7,764 bases of DNA from JAAYYF01 sp040255585. Its GTDB lineage: Bacteria; Deinococcota; Deinococci; Deinococcales; Trueperaceae. The notes beneath the pieces were generated by a model, which saw only the letters and a list, made by a program, of their open reading frames with translations, was not told the DNA's origin and searched no databases. Below, one piece after another: positions 6,819 to 7,764 of this stretch. How positions within the stretch are numbered: position 1 is the first letter of the stretch; the number at the start of each line of letters is the position of its first letter. The translations under genes were made by a program, and so were the position numbers. The stretch lies in NCBI GenBank assembly GCA_040255585.1, contig JBDZVI010000108.1, positions 1 to 7,764 on the forward strand, read 5' to 3'.

Positions 6819-6849
6819 CGCCGCGGCCGGTAAGTCACCGGCCGCGGCG
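6819..6849. terminator. Strong 13-bp GC stem, probable bidirectional terminator
   Basis: CGCCGCGGCCGGT (6819-6831), loop AAGTC, and ACCGGCCGCGGCG (6837-6849) pair without a mismatch. The stem sits between pyk (plus) and rplI (minus), about 30 bases past the rplI stop. No U-tract follows on either strand, so it departs from the textbook intrinsic terminator, but GC-rich bacteria often use such stems. Confidence 0.6.
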
Positions 6850-6880
6850 CGTCAGTCGATCTGGCGGACTAGCCCGCTAC

Positions 6881-7333
6881 TCAGGCTTCGCCTTCGGCCA
6901 CGACGAGCACCTTCAGGTCGATGGTGACCTCGGGGTGCGGGCGGTACGGGACCGAGTACTCGCCGGTCACCTTGATGGGCTCGGCGAGGACGACCTTGCG
7001 GCGGTCGATCTCGACGTCGTAGGCGGCCTTGAGGGCGTCGACGATGTCGCGGTTGCCGACAGAGCCGTAGATACGGCCTTCGCCGGCTTTGACGCGGATC
7101 TCGACCTTGGCGTCGCCGAGCATGGCGGCGAGGCGTTCCGCGTCGGACTTGCGCTCCGCCAACTGGCGGGCGCGCTGAGCCAGGCGCGCCTGGAGTTCGG
7201 CCTGGTTCGACTTGGTCGCGGGCAGGGCGAGACCCTGAGGAACCAGGAAGTTCCGGGCGTAACCGTCCTTGACGCGGACGATGTCGCCTGCTTCGCCCAG
7301 CTTCTCAACGGGCTCCAGCAGGATCACGTTCAT
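6881..7333 (-). CDS. rplI: 50S ribosomal protein L9
   Basis: L9 binds 23S rRNA near the base of the L1 stalk through its N-terminal domain, with a long helix joining it to a C-terminal domain. It has 150 residues, the usual length. The N-terminal signature is complete: MNVILLEPVEKLGEAGDIVRV and then GYARNFLVPQGLALPAT (24-40). The connecting helix runs about 41-74, and the C-terminal domain includes GEGRIYGSVGNRDIVDAL (84-101). The ATG at 7333-7331 is chosen because it gives the family N-terminus and overlaps the rpsR TGA (7332-7330) by four bases. Only a weak ribosome-binding site precedes it, so coupling to rpsR is likely. Upstream in-frame starts would add about 30 unrelated residues. It is the last gene of the ssb-rpsR-rplI unit and runs toward the hairpins at 6738-6849. 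Confidence 0.97.
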   Translation of the reverse strand: MNVILLEPVEKLGEAGDIVRVKDGYARNFLVPQGLALPATKSNQAELQARLAQRARQLAERKSDAERLAAMLGDAKVEIRVKAGEGRIYGSVGNRDIVDALKAAYDVEIDRRKVVLAEPIKVTGEYSVPYRPHPEVTIDLKVLVVAEGEA

Positions 7334-7611
7334 TTCCGCACCAGCTTCTCTGTGATCGGGATGATCGCGAGCATACGCGCACGCTTGATGGTGGTGGCGA
7401 GCCGACGCTGATGCTTGGCGCACACGCCGGTGCGGCGACGGGGCAGGATCTTGGCGGTGTCGGAGATGAAGCGCCTCAGCACCCTGCCGTCGTGGTAATC
7501 CATGATCTCGTACTCACCCGCGCAGAACGGGCAGACGCGGGGCCTGCGGCCGCGGCGGCCGCCTCCACGCCGGCGGCGATCGCCGCCCTTTTCCCTTGCT
7601 TCTCTTGCCAT
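7330..7611 (-). CDS. rpsR: 30S ribosomal protein S18, zinc-type
   Basis: S18 sits on the 30S platform and contacts S6 and the central domain of 16S rRNA. It has 93 residues, a little longer than the usual 75-90. Residues 1-25 form an Arg/Gly-rich basic tail. The conserved core follows: MDYHDGRVLRRFISDTAKIL, then PRRRTGVCAKHQRRLATTIK and RARMLAIIPITEKLVRK. Cys27 and Cys30 (CPFC) with Cys64 and His67 (CAKH) make a likely zinc site, the C+ form of S18. As I recall them, Thermus and Deinococcus S18 lack these residues. The ATG at 7611 directly follows the ssb stop (TAG at 7614-7612, zero spacing). A possible AGAGGA ribosome-binding site lies about 13 bases upstream inside ssb. The stop overlaps the rplI start as ATGA. 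Confidence 0.97.
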   Translation of the reverse strand: MAREAREKGGDRRRRGGGRRGRRPRVCPFCAGEYEIMDYHDGRVLRRFISDTAKILPRRRTGVCAKHQRRLATTIKRARMLAIIPITEKLVRK

Positions 7612-7764
7612 CTAGAAGGGTAGGTCCTCTTCTGGTGGAAACTCTTCGTCGATATCCAACTTCGACGGCCTCGCCTGGGCGCCGGTAGCGGCTGAGCGCT
7701 CCGTGCGGGTTCCGGCTCCACCGCTGCCGGGACCGCGAGTGAGGAACTCGACGCGTTGACCTTC
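7612..7764 (-). CDS. ssb: Single-stranded DNA-binding protein SSB, C-terminal end
   Basis: SSB coats single-stranded DNA in replication and repair and recruits partner proteins through its acidic C-terminal tip. Only the last 50 codons are here; the N-terminal OB-fold part lies beyond the right edge. The frame is open from base 7764 to TAG at 7614-7612. The visible start, EGQRVEFLTRGPGS, looks like the last strand of an OB fold passing into a Gly/Ser/Ala-rich linker. The end, DIDEEFPPEEDLPF, is the conserved acidic tail with the terminal LPF that binds SSB partners. The position just upstream of rpsR matches the common rpsF-ssb-rpsR-rplI operon, so rpsF probably lies just outside. The next gene starts immediately after its stop. 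Whether the protein has one or two OB folds, as Deinococcus-Thermus SSBs do, cannot be seen. Confidence 0.88.
   Translation of the reverse strand, partial: EGQRVEFLTRGPGSGGAGTRTERSAATGAQARPSKLDIDEEFPPEEDLPF

Noticed and set aside
6803..7411. 202-codon plus-strand frame opposite rplI
   Set aside because: L9 on the minus strand is complete and unmistakable, and the plus frame is its mirror in composition.

Overview
The window is a GC-rich chromosomal segment around a replication origin. The likely source is a Deinococcota bacterium (Deinococcus-Thermus phylum, perhaps Truepera-like). The evidence for this is the dnaA/dnaN/eno/pyk order, an MnmG N-terminus of the MPCNPAIGGPGKSQLV type that I associate with that phylum, and an SSB tail ending in FPPEEDLPF. 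The assignment rests on recalled family sequences and was not checked by a search.

Layout. Bases 1-480 (minus) hold the N-terminal 160 codons of mnmG (gidA), running off the left edge. Bases 481-1099 are a gene-poor divergent region. It carries a strong inverted repeat in the mnmG leader, a good extended -10 element pointing toward dnaA, a 12-bp degenerate tandem repeat and a dnaA-proximal promoter candidate. dnaA (1100-2443, plus) is complete. The 476-bp dnaA-dnaN gap (2444-2919) looks like oriC. It has five DnaA-box-like sites in one orientation at 11-12 bp spacing, then five in the opposite orientation, then a CTACTA (DnaA-trio-like) element and a 34-nt stretch of about 35% GC. dnaN (2920-4011) follows, preceded by a 16-codon upstream reading frame whose stop overlaps the dnaN start. 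eno (4031-5305) and pyk (5302-6729) complete a tight plus-strand operon. Three hairpins at 6738-6849 separate it from a convergent minus-strand operon: ssb (C-terminal 50 codons, cut by the right edge), rpsR and rplI.

How the parts relate. DnaA would bind and open the adjacent origin. DnaN is the polymerase clamp and SSB protects the unwound strands, so three replication proteins flank the origin. Enolase and pyruvate kinase, the last two glycolytic steps, are co-transcribed with the clamp. Three junctions use four-base ATGA stop/start overlaps (uORF/dnaN, eno/pyk, rpsR/rplI), and ssb/rpsR has zero spacing, so translational coupling is a recurring theme.

Nothing here points to a mobile element, CRISPR array, phage or defence system. 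The genes are ordinary housekeeping genes. The unusual material is in the non-coding DNA: the origin architecture, the mnmG leader inverted repeat and the dnaN upstream frame. Two protein-level points also stand out: a zinc-type S18 and a K+-independence marker in pyruvate kinase.
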